The notes below the pieces were generated by a model. It was not told the origin of the DNA and did not search any database. It worked only from the letters and a program-made list of their open reading frames with translations. A DNA stretch of 64,000 nt from Isoetes taiwanensis (lineage: Eukaryota > Streptophyta > Lycopodiopsida > Isoetales > Isoetaceae), in assembly GCA_021234155.1 (NCBI GenBank), contig JAJEKV010000028.1:15237258-15301257 (forward strand), given 5' to 3'. The position numbers and the translations under genes are program-made. Numbering within the stretch: the first letter of the stretch is position 1; every line of letters starts with the position of its first letter. Of the stretch, positions 45,251-56,929 are shown one piece after another.

Positions 45251-45842
45251 TTAACAAGGTTTATCACTTCATATATAATTCCGGGCTTTGTTATTTTTCA
45301 TTGTTCTTGTGTCTATTTTTCTCTCGCTACCGCTAATCCACCCTTAGCATTTTCGCCATCGCCTTTTTATTGACAAAATCTTGCTCGACGCTGGGTAAAA
45401 TGGGATGGTATCTAGCTCGGCTTGGCTCTAAGGCTAACATCGAGGCTCCAAAGATCCCAGAAACGGCAACGGCAGAGGCATCGAATGGCATATTGTTGGA
45501 CTCATGGAGGTAAGGCTATGGAGTCTTCTTCCCTTGGCAGTCCTGCAAAGCTTTACCCCTACCTAAGATACCGTTAGCAAATGGGGATGGTTTTGTGCAG
45601 AGTTTCGTTCACGCAGGGTCCGAGACCACTTGGCTCTTCTTGGAAGCAAACTATGGATGAGACAGGATTGAAACTCGGTCGCGATCCCGCAAAAGGCAAT
45701 AGGGCAATGGATTGACCGCTATCGGGTAATCGGCTATGGCGACAATGTACCATGGCAGATTTGCAAATGCTTCCCACTGGTTTGAAAAGGGAACTGGCCA
45801 TGGCGACCACCAGTATATGATCAAAATTGCTTCACCGCTGGT
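45251..45842. other. No recognised gene
   Basis: Short frames on both strands (77-78 codons, minus) overlap each other and show no motif. Confidence 0.3.
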
Positions 45843-46960
45843 GGGCTTTATGTGATTATACCAGCGCCCAAGCATGAAAAACATTAGTGGTTGGGTTCTT
45901 GTGTTCGAATGTAGTAGATGTCAACTTAATTTGTATGTTGTCATTCTAAAAGTCATCATGGACAGAGGACTTGGTAGCGGCAGAGGCTTTGCATTTTCCA
46001 AAGTTGGGCGTTGTAGGTTTGTGACAAAGCCGTAATGGCTTATGTGATTATAGTAAGGCAAAGTCTGGGCCATGAGAAACATTAGTGGTTGTTTGAGCAG
46101 CTTCGTATGTTGAAAATCATATTGTGAAAGTCATTATCATTAGGAACTTTGTTAAAGGGTAGGCATAGAGCAGAAGTTGGTCTATGGGCGAGTGAGCCAA
46201 TAATCGTACTTTAAAATATGGCACATTTTAGAAGACAATCTACCTCACAAATCTAGAGTGCAATAAATAAAGGAATCCAATAATCGAAATATAGAAAGAA
46301 TTATTTGTCAGAACTTATCTAAAGAACATGGATAAGATCGACAATAGTTGGACAACACATTGCACAATTAAAATGGTTAAGTTGTCAATTTTGATTATGC
46401 CTTTAGGTTTATGTTTGATTGACGTACTTTGATGATGCACGATGAATTGAATTATTGTCGATTCTTAATATCATATTTTGTCTCTTGTATTTTGAAGTGC
46501 AAATCAACTGATTTCAAACATTCATGGTTGTAAGTAAATATACAAAGGCTAGGTCTTTGAAATCATTAAGCAGCAGATTAGTGATTTGTGATATGAGTAG
46601 AGTTTTATATAATGGTGAGATACTAACTGTCTTCAATTAGGTAGCATGAAGGTGAGTTTTTTTTATTTCTCATAGGAAAATGCTAGAACTTGAAATCTTT
46701 GCCGGCTGTAAGAATTCCTAACAACTATTTGTAGGCTTGGTTTAGCAACTTTGCTCAAGGGTGGCTAGGTTTGTGTTTATTGAATGTGGGCATGTGTTTT
46801 GAGCACATATAGACATTAGCATATTCAATGACTGTTAGCGAAGTTGTAAGATATTTTTTTAATATATGCCTAAAGCCATTATCTTTAGCAACTTTGGTCA
46901 AGGGTAGTTATACAACAAAAGTTGCTCTATAGGTAAGTGAGCCAATAATTGTACCTTGAT
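45843..46960. repeat. Several local direct duplications
   Basis: TTATGTGATTATA...ATGA(A/G)AAACATTAGTGG with TTG occurs at about 45847 and 46038 (offset near 193 bp). A second pair shares TT(A/T)GCAACTTTG-type sequence, then GTGAGCCAATAAT(C/T)GTAC, at about 46150-46215 and 46880-46960. None is coding. Confidence 0.6.
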
Positions 46961-47209
46961 CTACGTGATAGATGTAGTGCAGAAAAATATGGTCTTTTAC
47001 AATTTTTGATATGTTGGTTGCAACAATAGGAACGCTTAGAATCGTGACTTTGTTCTTTTTGCGTGGAAAATAGACAGCATATGTGCAGTCTCCAATTGAT
47101 AGCTAAGCCGTCAATTTTGAATGTGCAAAGATCTTGGGAAGTGAGGTTGGGACTGGAAGAAGTTTGCATCAAGCATGTAGGTTAAGACATCTTTATTCAA
47201 AAAAAAAAA

Positions 47210-47560
47210 GCTAAAAAAAATATGGTCTTTAACTGGGTTACAATTTTTGACAGCAAGTAATCTCTATGATAAAAGAAAGCATGCAGTATGAAGATGCAAA
47301 TGTAACCCGCAAAAAGTAAGCAACCTATGCTTGTAAACTTCATTAAAAGACACTCTTGCTGCATTTTCGTACCGAAGTCCAATTCTAGTATGACCAAGTA
47401 ATCCGTGATGATAAAGTGTTTACGCGCATGAAGACGCAATGTAACCGGTAAAGAAAGTAAGTAACCTATGTAATTTGTAAGTTATTATCATAAATGCTTT
47501 AACCGCGAATATCGATCGCACCTCTGTTGGAAACTTATTAAAGACACTTGTTGCATTGCG
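47210..47560. repeat. Tandem duplication, unit about 170 bp
   Basis: Two diverged units share ATGATAAA, GCATGAAGA-like, GTAACC, AGTAAG(C/T)AACCTATG, TTGTAA and AAAGACAC(T)CTTG(C)TGCATT. The minus-strand 80-codon frame across it is not recognised. Confidence 0.55.
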
Positions 47561-50199
47561 CCTCAAATGAAATGCTAGGCTGAAGCAGTACGCGTACGAG
47601 CATTAAAATCGGGTCAAATATTAATCAGTTGCTATGAGCAATAGGAACAAAAATGTATTGCGAAATTACCTCGTGAATATTGTAATTGAATGCTTTTATG
47701 AGATTTTGAAAGAAAAAGCAACTGAAACACCTAGTATATTATCGAAAAACTGAAACTGAGTCAAACGCTTGAATATAATCGCATAATTCAAGACCTGATC
47801 TATCTTTTGCAAACATTCCATTCATTCAATTCTCCCCGCTGCGGACCGCTGCTAATCAAGATTCGTGTTCAATCGCGTAAAATGATCTTGTCATTGCATG
47901 GTCTATGTTTCAGCCTCTTTCTTCTTCCCAAAAAGCCCTGGTATGTCTTCCAAGTACTCTACCAAGCATCTTAACTAATTCGAAAGAGTATTCTTTTGTT
48001 AGAAATAACAGACATCTTACTCTCAAGGACACTCTTAAGCCACCCTTGTGCCCCGCTATGACCTCTCGACCGCTGCGGTGGCTCTTTTCTCTAGAGCTGG
48101 AGCTGGTAACTGCGTCCGGAACTTTAGACTGAAAATTTGTACAATTGCCTTCCTTTATAAACCTGTCGTGTTTTTCCGTTGATGGCAAGACCACATGCAC
48201 CGCTGTTGATGGTAAAATCTGCTATACCATCCCATCAAGGCCGCCATTATCTGCGTTTTGCATAATGTGCTTGAGTTCCCGGTATTCAGCCAAGGTGATC
48301 TTTTGGTTTCATTCCTAGGCATCGGCCAATTTGATGAGACTTATCAAATAAACAATGTAAAAGACTGGGTGCTTTTCAGCAATAATCCTACAATGAAATG
48401 GTCCCCGGAAAGACTCGATATGGTTCATCACAATCGCTAGCATGTCTTTGAGGATGCAGAAAGCTATCTTCGCATAGCTGTAAGTTTCATTCATCCGTAA
48501 CTCTTTTATTAAAGCTTTCCCCGGTAGAGTGATCATTACATACAATTGTATGCCAACTTGATGCATGAATGTCTCTTTGCGTGCAACCGATCAAGAAAAC
48601 CAAGGACCCGCGGAGATGGATCCTACAAAGAAATGTTTACACCATTAAGCTTGCCGGGACGCGTATTAGGTCAAAGAGTTTGGCAAAGATCTACCATTTG
48701 ATGGAAAGGTATCATTAGATCAAACAAATGCGTAACACCCAGATTGGTTTGCGCGATCAACTTATCGAGGGAGCATAAAGCGCCATGGGTTTCTAAGCGG
48801 CTATGAATTCCAATAAAGACTTTAAAGAAAGGTTTGAAGCATAGCCGCATCGCCATCCCTTTGTATTGGAAGTTTGAAATTAAAAAATGTTCCAATTTGC
48901 ACAATACACCATTGTACTCCACACAAGTTCTCGCTTAGGGCATTGTTTGGCATAACTGCAAATTGGTAGAGCCTTCTTGGTTAATGAATTACCCTTTGGC
49001 GTAAACTGCACCTTCAAACAAAGTAGCCGCTTCCTATTTCAAAGGAGAATTCTGTCTTCAAAGTGGATCTTACAACTCAATGCGATCCAACAAAGCAAGT
49101 AATTTTTATGTGTTTCGTATCACCACCACTGGCACTTCCTTCACACTTTCGTGTCGTATGATGAGTATTTATGTCTACCAATTGCTCCCCATTTCCATAG
49201 ATCATCCTCAAGCTTACCGAGGATCGGCTAAGGCCGAGGATGGTCTATGTTATTCTTTCATAATCGATATGATTGATGTGTTTATGTCTAATGTGGAACA
49301 AAGCCGCCACCGCGACACCAGTTAGTTAAGGCATTTGCCTTGGCATATATCAGCACAACCGTAGGTCCTCTATCCATTAGTGCTGTGCTTTGACAAAAGC
49401 AACTTGAAGGTCAAAGGCACGCATGGGATTTTCAACCGCTTTTGGCAAAACCAAATTGGATGTCCACGTATGTGAAATTCATGGAGATTTCTATAAGATT
49501 CAAATTTTCCATAAATTATAACAGCAATTTAATCCAGAAAAGATGATAAATGTGTGTCTACCTAGCATGGTCTGCAAGTTATAAATGCATCAAGTATCTA
49601 TCCGGCTCTCCATGAGAGCAAATTTTACCCCTCGCACTAAATCATTCGATCCTATATTCACCATGGCCCAAAGATGGATCGCGAAGTTCTTACTTGGCTT
49701 CCATTCACCGGCTTCCATGTTACTCTTTAGAACTGATCATAGCTCGCTAAGTGCAAGACCTCATTAATATCTCTCAGATTTCAAGCCTCATTAATAACCC
49801 TCAGATTTCATTCTAAATTTGGAGGCAAGAGGAGTTCATAATTTCAACTAAAATGCTTGCCATGGCAAAGTTAACAAAGATGGAGCTAATTCTAGAGCAA
49901 ATTTTACCAATCCAAATCCAAAACACTTAAATTCTAGCAATTCAAAAGTTAATCTCATGCTTCACAGAGGCACACATGTCTAGCGTAAAAGTATCACTTT
50001 CATTTTACTACTCATTTTGTCATAGAGATTGAAACCTTTATGCTGAAATACACTTCCTCAGATGTTCGCTTCTCCTCCGGGATGAAGCTTCCAAGACTTC
50101 AAGGAGTAAAAGGACTCGGGTGGAGAACTTACGATCAGACACTCGTAATCAAGATGCAACTTCATTGACCAGATAATCAAGGAATCGTGTCAATATAAT
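47561..50199. other. No confidently recognised gene
   Basis: Several short frames on both strands (for example minus 48200-47910, 96 codons; minus 48922-48671, 83 codons) have no clear motif. A plus-strand stretch near 49238-49300 (GLCYSFIIDMIDVFM) faintly recalls the integrase region of copia elements but is too short to call. Confidence 0.3.
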
Positions 50200-50811
50200 T
50201 TAACCAAGAATCCGGGCTAAAAACCTAGAACTATCTACCCTCCGAACAAAAGCTGGCGTCCAGATACAAGAAGTGGAATGAGGAATACATGCTTGAAGAA
50301 AGGAACTCGCATCAAGGCTTCTTCCCGCAAAACGAACCAAAAGATGTGGACGACAAAGCTCTCGCAACATGAAATTGATGAAAGTCAGCGACATGAAATT
50401 GAATTCCTCTTTTGTTCTATATTTTACCCGCAACATTATCTTACTAAAATTCCTTTGCCCGGTAGCACGATGGAAGCAAGTGTCAATGCAATACCAATTC
50501 TGAATATGGATCCAAATAGCTCCCTCGCCGGATGAATGCCTTATCCGAAAAGCCACGCAAGAAAAAATAATACTACTTTCATCCTGGTATATCCTTTCAC
50601 AATGTAGGGTTCGCAACCGAAAAGAAACCCCTCTAATGATCCGCTCGAAAATGAAAATTTTGAGCATTCTTCGTTTTCTCATCGTGAGCGTTCTAGAAAG
50701 TGTTCCTCCTACGTTAAAAGGGCAAGCAGGTTCAAACGTATTACTTTGGCATAATAAAAATCCATTTGAAATTTTGCACGAAGGGTAGTTTATTGATGCC
50801 ACGTGCGACAA
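50200..50811 (-). CDS. Hypothetical ORF, 203 codons
   Basis: The second longest open frame in the window, starting MSHVASINYPSC. It is Cys/Arg/Phe-rich, with no signal peptide, clear membrane helix or known domain. The plus strand also carries an 85-codon frame inside it. Given the AT content of the window, one frame of this length could arise by chance. I include it as unrecognised. Confidence 0.22.
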   Translation of the reverse strand: MSHVASINYPSCKISNGFLLCQSNTFEPACPFNVGGTLSRTLTMRKRRMLKIFIFERIIRGVSFRLRTLHCERIYQDESSIIFSCVAFRIRHSSGEGAIWIHIQNWYCIDTCFHRATGQRNFSKIMLRVKYRTKEEFNFMSLTFINFMLRELCRPHLLVRFAGRSLDASSFLQACIPHSTSCIWTPAFVRRVDSSRFLARILG

Positions 50812-52640
50812 ATGGTACGCTTGATAGCGTAAGCATAACGGACAACGGACAACTACCGTCCGGCAAGTGTGGACATTGCCCGATTCACCAGGCTGACGGG
50901 CGCACGTGAATCGACGCCACGGCTTTATAATAATATAGGATGATAGAAAGTATGAGGCAGATTGCTGCGTGCAAAGAAACTATTGAGGAAACCATTTGAG
51001 CGCTGCTAAAATATTCAATACTAACTAAGATCCTAGAGTTTCTAAAACAGGGATTTATCTCTCAGTTTTCGGCCATGAAGCAAGCAACTCTAAAGAAGAA
51101 CCAAAACGAAGGTGTCATACCGCTGTATTTAAGCATTTATATGTTCATAATCTAAGCTTTCAAGGAAGAGTTCTACAAATGCGACGCTCGGCAGTGACGC
51201 AGCCAAGAAAACAAAAGCTCCACTCACAATTTTCTACAAAGGCTCGGCAAACACATACAGTGATATTCCAGAGGATGTGGGTGAGTGACTTGAGGATTTT
51301 GAGAGGGTAATATTTAGGTCTAAAGAGCTAGATTGTTGTTTATACAGGCAGAAGCTGTAATGTTTCTGCAAACAAGCTTTGTTCAAAAATCCTCTGTTTC
51401 TGGTGGTTCTGTTTGCCCAAAAAGAAGCTGCAACAATGGCTAAGCTTTGGCAGTGAAGAGAGTACGGGAATCAAAGCCGTCGGATCTACTGCTAATGTTG
51501 AAACCTCTGCCGCCCACATCTGCAGAAAAACAAGGATGCTAAACCTAGAGTTATCCATACAACTATCCTCCTGGAAACGTGGTGCCTTGTAAGTGCCTAT
51601 TTTTCAGTTTTACAGGTTCACTTCTTCAGTAGGGCCAATGAATGACCTCCCATGAAATGTAATAGGAACCAGGCCAGAAGAGCATCACTAAGGCGATTTT
51701 GGACAAACGAAGAGAAAGGTATGCTTTTTTTTAATGATGGCAACGAAAATGGTGCTTTTGCAAAATTTACAAAGATTTATGCCTACTAGCTCTTCGGTCG
51801 CTGAGGTCTGTGCATAATCTGCATAATTGGGTCCCCAAATTGGGTGCGCTTTGATGGCCATTGGCTGCATTCATACTGACTTTGCCATTGTTCTTCTGCA
51901 AAATGGAAATGCATCTGCTCTGTAACAAACTTTCGCTAAATATTGTCCTGCCCCACACATCTTAACTGCATTTTGTTGAATAATAGTCTTCATGGACTTG
52001 GTGACATCTTCATAGACTTCATAAGTTGTAATGTTAGGAGCCAAAAAATCTGTTGCATTACTTGAGGAAAAGAGTAACGTCTGGGTCTTACATGCTAATG
52101 ACCTGCTTCTTTCAGGTTATTCCAAAGACTAAGAAAGTCTTGGAAAGTGTTTTACGCTTACAACATAGAAGATTATCAAAGATGGAGACGGTGAAAGTCC
52201 TAGAGTTTGTAAAATGGATGTTATTAAAGCTACAAGAATGGGCTAGAGCCACACTTGGTTGGGAATAACTAACTATATGAGGGATCCGTAGTCTAGCTAC
52301 AAATAGCTTTGCTGACTTTGTTTACTGGCATTATTAGGTTAATCCAAAGTCATGTTTGATATGTTGAAACGGGATATGCAAAAAAAGTTAGGCCCTAGTT
52401 TCTGTGCAGTCTTTTCTCCATCTCTCATGCTCGAGATGCTGTTTTGCTTAAGCTTGTCCATAGAGTATGTTCCCTTGTTAACCTGTTTGGTGATCTTTCA
52501 CAGCAATCCTGGAGTGCTTGGGAACTCCCCATCTTCTTATCAATCGGGTTGAGGCCCACTTCGGGCGAATAACTTAAATTACATGTGTTTGGAGATAAAT
52601 TCGCTACCTATGCCCTTTTGCCTGTGAACTGTGGCAAGTA
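50812..52640. other. No confidently recognised gene
   Basis: A short imperfect palindrome, CGGACAACTACCGTCCG, lies near 50851-50867. A minus frame (51558-51340, 72 codons) and plus frames at 52053-52268 and 52352-52552 are unrecognised. Some of the latter may be decayed upstream parts of the PPR pseudogene that follows. Confidence 0.3.
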
Positions 52641-52644
52641 AATC

Positions 52645-53905
52645 TAACAGAGCTACTTGAGGGCAAATTTGTACATGCCCGAATACTTCAATGATGTTTT
52701 GGAGAAGAGCGTATCTGGGGAATCTGCTTATTGAAATGTATGGGAAGTGTAAGGAAACGGAGATGCCAGAAAAGTGTTCACACTATGGAACAAGAATGTC
52801 TTTTCATGGAACCTCATGACCGCAGCTTATATTGGGTAAACGGATTAGGGTAGTGAAGCATTGCATGTTTTAAGAATTGCCTTGGAAAAGCCAAGTAGCC
52901 AGATAAGTATACTTTTACCACCATCTCTGAATGTGTTTTCTGGTCCGTAGTTTTTAGGAAGAAGAAAAGGATATGCATAACCTTATATCTAAGAGTGATT
53001 AGATGTGGAGGTGGCTGTGGGCACGCACTTATAAATATGTATGGAAGATGTGAGAGCTTAGATGATGCGAATGATATTTGATAGCATGTCCAAGCCGAAA
53101 GGTCGCCCTGAACGGCATTATTGCTGCATGTGTCCAGAATGAAGCCTAACGCGGGTTCCTCATTCCAACAAATGCAGCTTCAGGGTATGAGCCCAATAAG
53201 ATCACCTTGTCAGCATTCTAGATGCATGTGCATGCTTAGGCAGCAATTGAATTTGGTAAGGAAATGCATTCTTTTTTAGTCAGCGCACTGCGCCTTCAAT
53301 CCCAATCTCATTGGAACTGCCCCTTGTAGATATGTATGGCAAGTGTGATGTCTCCAGGATGTGCAGAAATGGTGTTCAATGGGACATTTGAACAAGATGT
53401 AGTTTTGTGGAATGCCATGATTACATCTACTTCCGCAAAAAATGGCTATGGTTGGGAGGCAATTCACTGCTCACGCATGAAATTAGGAGTGAATTGCAAC
53501 TCAAAATGGAAAGCTTTATTGTTACCCTTTCGCTTGTGCTCATGCAGGCCTAGTACGTAGAAGGCAATTCCACTATTTTGTTTCAACCTGTCATGATCGG
53601 TGTGGGTATTCATGGCTGGAGCACTATGGATGCATTGATTGCTCTTCCTGAAGGGAGGAACTTTGAAAGAGGCAAGAGGATAACCCATCTATGCCAGCTT
53701 CCATCCGGATGGAATAACGGGATGTCTCTTTTGCTATGCGCATGCAGCTTATATCAAGATTTTGAACGTGGGTAAACGCGCCGCATTACATGTTTTGAAA
53801 TTGATTTAATAATGCCGCAGCATTATGTCTTACTATCAAATATTTTGGCCGGGAAGGGCAAGGGATGAAAATGAGGATGAGAAAACAGCTGCTCCAGTAG
53901 TATAA
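52645..53905 (+). pseudogene. PLS/E-type PPR pseudogene
   Basis: The plus strand carries consecutive broken PPR pieces in the right order. They are GKFVHARIL, YLGNLLIEMYGKCKE, then after a shift ARKVFTLWNKNVFSWNLMTA, GSEALHVL, ALINMYGRCESLDDA, MIFDSMSK, QLQGMSP, FGKEMHSFLVSA and VFNGTFEQDVVLWNAMITS. The longest piece is the 74-codon frame at 53336-53560. The end, GMSLLLCACSLYQDFERGKR (near 53720-53780), is the typical post-repeat E region. No DYW domain is visible. Such proteins guide organellar RNA editing or splicing. Many stops and frameshifts make it a pseudogene. The homologous region probably continues upstream but is not readable. Confidence 0.85.
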
Positions 53906-54069
53906 GTGACAGACCATCGCTATTTTGACGAGGAGGTTGAATGAGGAGACTGAAATTTGGATACGATCCGCTTTTGGTGTGATTTCATGCCATCAAACTT
54001 AATGTCAGCAATTGGAGCCAGACATCATGCTAAGTTGTGGCCCTAAATCTTCTGCTCTCACCGAATTTG

Positions 54070-56480
54070 CATATAAAATTGCGGGAAGCAAAGCAGATTA
54101 AGATAGTTCCTCCCGATCTAAAACACCAAGTTAATATTCATTTGTATGCGTGATTAATGCACGTGATGTTTACTTATCTGCCACGTAAACATATGGTCAT
54201 TTTTCAAGTAGCTGCCATTTGATCTAGGGCCCCAAGTTTGAGCTTAATTAGAGAAATAAGGGACAATATGTCCGACAAATTTAGAGCACAATTTGGGCAT
54301 GCAAATGGTCGGATGTGGGATGTAACCTGGTGCTTAGCGTCCAACGTTGATTTCTGCATATTTTTGTGCATCGACAGATGAGGTGTCTCAACTGCTATGA
54401 GTGATTTCATCTGACGCTTGTAATTACGCTTTTGAGACAAATTGAACGGTACTCCAACTTCTAACGCTTCTTCATCATTTACCAACTTTTGTCTACATCC
54501 ATGTTAACAAAGTTGTTCCAAAATCGTAGAGGCTTATCACTAGGCTGCATTGGACTTCACAACTAGAAAAATTATGCTTGTATTTTCTTTAGTTTTTCAT
54601 CTCAGCTAAGAGACTTATCTAACATCCTTTTGTCTTCGATTCAAATGCCCTTATTGGAAGGTATGAACATGAGTTAGCTTGAAGTATATGAAAAACTGGG
54701 TCGCGATATCTTCTATATGAGGAACTTTGGCAATTAGAATGGACTATCTGGAAGGAGTCGCATTAATCTTGAGTAATATCAGAATACCTTCAAAACACGG
54801 TGGATGTACCCCTCAACAGGATGTATCTTGGGATCACCTAATGCAGGATGGAATCTCGATAAGCATACCGATGCTTTGTGGTGATGGGCTGCCACATCAA
54901 CCAAAACAAAATCACACATGTAACGCTTTGTGCCTTCAGTCAGTCAAGCCGCTGGAGAAAGAAGCATCTCACCTTAAACTTGCTTTATCAACCAATTAGT
55001 CTCAAGTCAGCCTTGCATGAACTTATGAACTTAGCTATTGTAGGTAAACTTCTTTTACAAAGCCGCAACATGTTAAATAATAGACATCATCGAGATCGTG
55101 AAGTTAGCCTAATCATCTATTCTTCTTTGCCAAACGATTTCAGAATTTCGTAATATGTAGCCAACTTGAAGGTACGAGCCCCATAAAACTCTCCCAGAAT
55201 TCAAAGGCAGATTTTATTATAAGCAAGGAGCAAAATTGCAACCCAATTCGATTGATTGCTGTATAGACTACCACATTTAGCTACCAATATTTAAATGCTT
55301 GTCATCCAGAACCAATTTATTGACAAGGTTTACATCTAAAAACCATTCTGAGGTATATGAATGGTTTTCGTGAATATCATGATTCTATTTTGGAAGAAGG
55401 GTCTAAAATAAGTTTTATTTATAGCAATTATATAATGAGTAATGGATAATCTTTTTCCCAAAAAGCTCCTCGAATCGCTTTGCCCCACTTTTGGAGCGCC
55501 CATCTCGTAAGCAGTCATTCATAATTTGGTCAGATTCAAAAAGATCGTCCGCTCATTATAGCAGCTATGATACAATCAGCATCAATTTTCTCCAATCGGG
55601 CTTAACTGGAAGATGTAACGATGAGTAAAAATGGGTTATAAGTGAAGCATAACGATTTTTGCTCTTTTGGCATTGATTCGCACCTATTCTTGCGTTAGGA
55701 TCATTTCTTCCGTGATTCACTCCATTCTTATTTCTTTGTATGGTTAAGAGCACATTGTTTCTTTATTGGAATAAAGCCCCGTGATCATCAAGAAGAAGAT
55801 TGTGTTAAGTATCAAGAAGTCAATATAGTGATAAAGAATTTGATGAAGAAAGGGATAAGCTCAAGAGCACTTTTGGAGCGAATTTAAAATTAGATGGGAT
55901 GAGGAGGCCTTCAAGAAGTGTATGTGGATGAGCGTATTGGAGAAATTATTTCTAATTTGAATCTTCCTCGATAGCAATTCATCCAAGAGGAAATTATTCC
56001 AACGACAAGGTTTACATCCATGGATTCTTCATGCTGAAGAAAGAATAAATGCAAGTGGTACATGTCTTATAAAAGGCCAAGCATGGTAATTTGTATAGCT
56101 CACAGCATCACAACTTTTCAAACCCATCGCTTTAAGAACCACAGAAGAGCTCATCATAAAGCCACTGAGGTGGAATGGAGTTTGAAAGAGAAAGGCGCGG
56201 AAACCATTGGTATGCAGTAGTTTTATGAACCAAATTGGAGCATGAGCAAAAAGTGGTCGTTAGTATGGCGCACTTCATCCCATTTCATCTAGAAATATTA
56301 TTTTGCCACCATTCGGCCTTTAGTGGAGCTTTTGTTTGAGTTGAATACTTAATGCCCAAATCCAAAAGTGTGGTTCTTACAATAAAATGAAACTAGTGTA
56401 TAATGAAAATGTTGTTTGTGATGAGATGTAACAAGACACCAGTTCGATAAATTCAAGTCGCCTTCTCCTTTATTAGCATT
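54070..56480 (+). repeat. Left arm of a 5.1-kb inverted repeat
   Basis: The reverse complement of this arm matches 56930-59210 in order. Landmarks (left / right): CACCAAGTTAATATTC near 54127 / 59150; TTTGATCTAGGG near 54227 / 59050; ACATCCTTTTGTC 54622 / 58666; ATCATCTATTCTTC 55111 / 58196; AAGGTTTACATCTAAAA 55325 / 57990; GAGCACATTGTTT 55749 / 57595; TCAATATAGTGATAAAG 55819 / 57517; GAGGTGGAATGGA 56168 / 57180. The arms have many substitutions and small indels. Frames in this arm (93, 90, 91 and 60 codons) are not recognised. Confidence 0.85.
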
Positions 56481-56929
56481 TGCATAGATGAGAGACGAGT
56501 TGATGATTATAAGGCCTGAGCATTGTCAAATGCTGCCACCTATAAATCCAGGGATCAAAATTCAAATGTCAAGATTTATATACCAAACCCAGTTACAGTG
56601 AATTCGGTTTCTAATATTGTAAGGCCACTAATCCAGTTTTACGCCCTCTACCATGACACACTAAAACCATCATTAGAAAAACTGCTTTACTCCTAATCAA
56701 ATAACTTCCTCATTCCCAAATGTTTCTAACGGGCTCATCAACAACACTTTCCAATTTAAATTTTATAAACATGGTTTCGATGTCTCATCTGTGATTTCAA
56801 TAATAAACTATATACAATTAGATGTTTTTTCCTTACAATATTTGTACTTTCATCTACAAATGCTAATAAAAAGGGTAGCTTGAATTTGTTGTTTCATACA
56901 TACCTGCTGGCATTTCTCACACAAACAAC

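Noticed and set aside
48670-49330. Possible copia integrase or reverse transcriptase fragment
   Set aside because: Only one short stretch (GLCYSFIIDMIDVFM) looks suggestive. There are no catalytic residues and no neighbouring motif.
50820-50940. Small structured RNA near the GC-rich CGGACAACTACCGTCCG palindrome
   Set aside because: The stem is short and imperfect and there is no promoter or conserved RNA box to support an RNA gene.
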